Positions 54,701 through 55,666 of a stretch of 55,666 nt of DNA are shown piece after piece (the first letter of the stretch is position 1; each line of letters starts with the position of its first letter). The notes under the pieces were generated by a model. That model was not told the DNA's origin. It saw only the letters and a program-made list of their open reading frames with translations, and ran no database searches. The DNA is taken from contig JAEEQE010000017.1 in assembly GCA_016285145.1 (NCBI GenBank), positions 1-55,666 of the forward strand, given 5' to 3'. A program made the translations under genes and the position numbers. This DNA is from Bacteroidales bacterium. GTDB taxonomy: Bacteria > Bacteroidota > Bacteroidia > Bacteroidales > WCHB1-69.

Positions 54701-55666
54701 TACTTGGCGAGGTGGTGGTGCGCAGGTTCTCCTTTGTCCAGCACTGGTTGCCAATCTTCACCGTGTGATAAACGTTGCCCTCGTGGTCAATGATGGTGTT
54801 GGTGCCGCAGATGAAATGGTCATTATTTATGGTCTGTTGCAACTCGTTAAGGGCATGCTGCAAAGAATTAATCCGGTCATTTAAGTTGTTGAGACTGTCG
54901 GCTGTAAGATAATTGGCATCGTTGGTGAACGTACTTACGTTGGTGGGTCTGTTGGTCAAGCTGTTATAATTGCCGTCAAATCCAGCGGGCAGTTTCACAA
55001 AGCTGCCGCCCGTCAAGTAAATCGTGTCGTTGCTGATGGTCAAAACCTGCTGTTCGGTGAAGGAAGTGAGATAGCCGGCATCGTTGGTAAAGGCGCTCAC
55101 GTTCTGCGGAATCTGCGGGATCTGCGGGCGATTGGTCAAATCATTGTAATCACCGGAGAAGAGATTCGGCTTGTTGCTAAGGTCGTTGTAATCGCCAGAG
55201 AAGAGATTCGGCTTGTCGGTCAAATCGTTGTAGCTGCCGCTGAAACCTTCCGCCGTGGGCAGTTTCACGAAGCTGCCGCCCGTCAGGTAAATGGTGTCAT
55301 TGCTGATGGTCAGGATCTGTTGTTCGGTGAACGAGGTGATGTAGCCAGCATCGTTGGTAAAGGCGCTCACGTTCTGCGGAATCTGCGGGATTTGCGGGCG
55401 GTTGCTAAGGTCGTTGTAATCGCCAGAGAAGAGGTTCGGTTTGTCGGTCAAATCGTTGTAGCTGCCGCTGAAGCCTTCCGCCGTGGGCAATTTCACGAAG
55501 CTGCCGCCGGTCAAGTAGATGGTGTCATTGCTGATGGTCAGGATCTGCTGCTCGGTGAACGAGGTGATGTAGCCGGCGTCGTTCTGGAAGGCGCTCACGT
55601 TCTGCGGGATCTGCGGAATCTGCGGGCGGTTGCTCAAATCGTTGTAGTCACCGGAGAAGAGATTCG
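51714..55666 (-). CDS. Tail-fibre-like surface protein with three FISUMP domains (5' end outside window)
   Basis: The frame is open to the right edge (minus-strand reading NLFSGDYNDLSNRP at the edge), so the start is missing; at least 1316 residues are present. Going from N to C: three or more tail-fibre repeats (NVSAFTNDAGYITSFTEQQ, NDTIYLTGGSFVKLP) down to about 54910, a coiled-coil stretch, FISUMP 1 (about 54815-54081), a second coiled coil, and FISUMP 2 (about 53813-53138). A Gln-rich coiled coil (about 53130-52985), an Fn3-like unit (about 52960-52665), a CUB-like domain (about 52660-52300) and FISUMP 3 (about 52290-51717) ending SLRCLKD follow. It is a paralogue of the protein at 17510-22810. 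Trimer formation and surface display are likely from the coiled coils and repeats; the ligand is unknown. Confidence 0.83.
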   Translation of the reverse strand, partial: NLFSGDYNDLSNRPQIPQIPQNVSAFQNDAGYITSFTEQQILTISNDTIYLTGGSFVKLPTAEGFSGSYNDLTDKPNLFSGDYNDLSNRPQIPQIPQNVSAFTNDAGYITSFTEQQILTISNDTIYLTGGSFVKLPTAEGFSGSYNDLTDKPNLFSGDYNDLSNKPNLFSGDYNDLTNRPQIPQIPQNVSAFTNDAGYLTSFTEQQVLTISNDTIYLTGGSFVKLPAGFDGNYNSLTNRPTNVSTFTNDANYLTADSLNNLNDRINSLQHALNELQQTINNDHFICGTNTIIDHEGNVYHTVKIGNQCWTKENLRTTTSPSTGTYLIPDANASSTYTGKQAYWYNNDAATYAPMNYGLLYNWNAAMDTFNTAYGETSVNTSSSNEVSVSFSGYRRGICPVGWHLPSYEEWNQLRNYLGSQSEYICGDHNIYIGKALADTTGWDTTPTSCAVGNDLSANNATGFSALPAGVFYGNTFATGLIGTKAYFWSATQTENSNAYEFTLSYEHGRVSMANYSKHYGFSVRCLRDSTTKTEAQILMDSLNTLQNALNDLEQNTPTVNNGTLTIQQNGSPVGTFTANQSSDQIVNITTLTTAEVQALINSSLGTMQQQIQADANFACGTSKVTDYDGNEYNTVRIGGQCWLKENLRSTHYANGTAIAAGTEPSTTVPYRYAPGNDANTVAEYGYLYNWLAAMNGANDSNANSNRVQGICPNNWHVPSPEEWMQLDNYLKSQSQYICGLNTDNIAKSLASTTGWTNSAIDCTVGNTPEDNNATGFSALPACFYANNGSYGIMGHWAYFWNSANMISNPDYGGCYILTCSESTTIQININKNWGLSVRCVRDNSEVSLAEQMQQQMNSLVAQQQQQIGSMQQNIDNLQHQVDSLQQVIDDGQQGSGGLPVVTITDTWQGDLVNYPTVYGRITSNGITNSRPQEFILAKGFVFSSSNQNPTLQNSSFVTVDTNSSDFFSTLNIYTNTTYYVRAFATNINGTSYSTPVTVRRGNYYAIPPTGSKNLLVSSASDTIYIYTYGGPDRNYGKNFNGSLTLYPSSSSKAVRIVSATYNTESNYDYLTVYSGSSTSGSSLVHVSGSGSLSEIYPNNGDQDLTVKFTSDPSVFNSGVLLKVVLTDFCPSSVTDATANINYSTVRVKEQCWMKENLRAGNLTSGATIGILTDYATGSTSVPYRRYPNGEQSNASTYSYLYNWPAVANNSSTVSDGMSGLCPSGWHIPTRQDVMTFANNTTASFRTSTSGFNAKMAGRATYTNTTSYYDFGNYANFWMTYSNTVSSFWIKSDGTIQTSFTSGEGRAHYKSLRCLKD

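Noticed and set aside
54910-55666. CRISPR-like array of regularly spaced repeats
   Set aside because: The repeat lies in frame within a coding sequence, spacing is uneven (270 and 228 bases), and the intervening DNA is itself repetitive.

Overview
The window looks like chromosomal DNA from a member of the Bacteroidota, most likely an uncultured gut- or rumen-type member of the Bacteroidales. Four things point there. Many genes are preceded by the Bacteroidetes -7 box TAnnTTTG, and argF has a full TTTG-N19-TATCTTTG. One protein ends in a type IX secretion (T9SS) C-terminal domain. There are SprB-type repeats and several FISUMP (Fibrobacter succinogenes major paralogous) domains. The conserved genes (SusB-type GH97, PG_1098-type methyltransferase, a dut-TPR pair) fit as well. 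No rRNA, tRNA, CRISPR array, integrase or reverse transcriptase was seen.

Layout. 1-123 is the 3' end of a FISUMP protein. 235-3788 holds a secreted GH97 alpha-glucosidase and ornithine carbamoyltransferase (argF), each with its own promoter and terminator signals. 4078-22810 is a co-directional block of four large exported proteins: a 630-aa outer-membrane-barrel candidate, a 3053-aa giant, a 731-aa fibronectin-III-like protein and a 1766-aa tail-fibre-like/FISUMP protein. One promoter with a hairpin/T-tract in its leader precedes the block. This is the best candidate here for an undescribed surface system.

22811-25080 is a small accessory patch: an Abi-like (HEPN-type) gene flanked by two copies of the same hairpin, a possible small RNA, a 189-bp nested inverted-repeat element, and an internally deleted Rpn/PD-(D/E)XK family pseudogene. 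25114-29003 carries three minus-strand envelope genes: a Cys-rich lipoprotein, a DUF4139 protein and an alpha/beta hydrolase.

29847-37373 encodes a 2508-aa adhesin-like protein with a Gly-rich module, about 20 SprB-like repeats and a terminal FISUMP domain. 37459-39240 is dut plus a TPR gene. 39370-51680 is a minus-strand housekeeping run: mfd, a T9SS cargo and a PG_1098-type methyltransferase as one unit; a YpfJ-type metalloprotease with an unknown two-TM protein; an acyltransferase with a PaaK-like CoA ligase; an esterase; and a small hypothetical. 51714 to the right edge is a second tail-fibre-like protein with three FISUMP domains; its 5' end lies outside the window.

Themes. Four separate genes end exactly in a FISUMP domain, and two share near-identical tail-fibre repeats, so this organism invests heavily in a paralogous family of modular surface proteins. 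Several spacers contain short degenerate tandem repeats (TTTAGAG, CTAATAGC and relatives). Start codons were moved inward from the longest open frame wherever a clear signal peptide began at an internal ATG. Family names come from recalled motifs, not from database searches.
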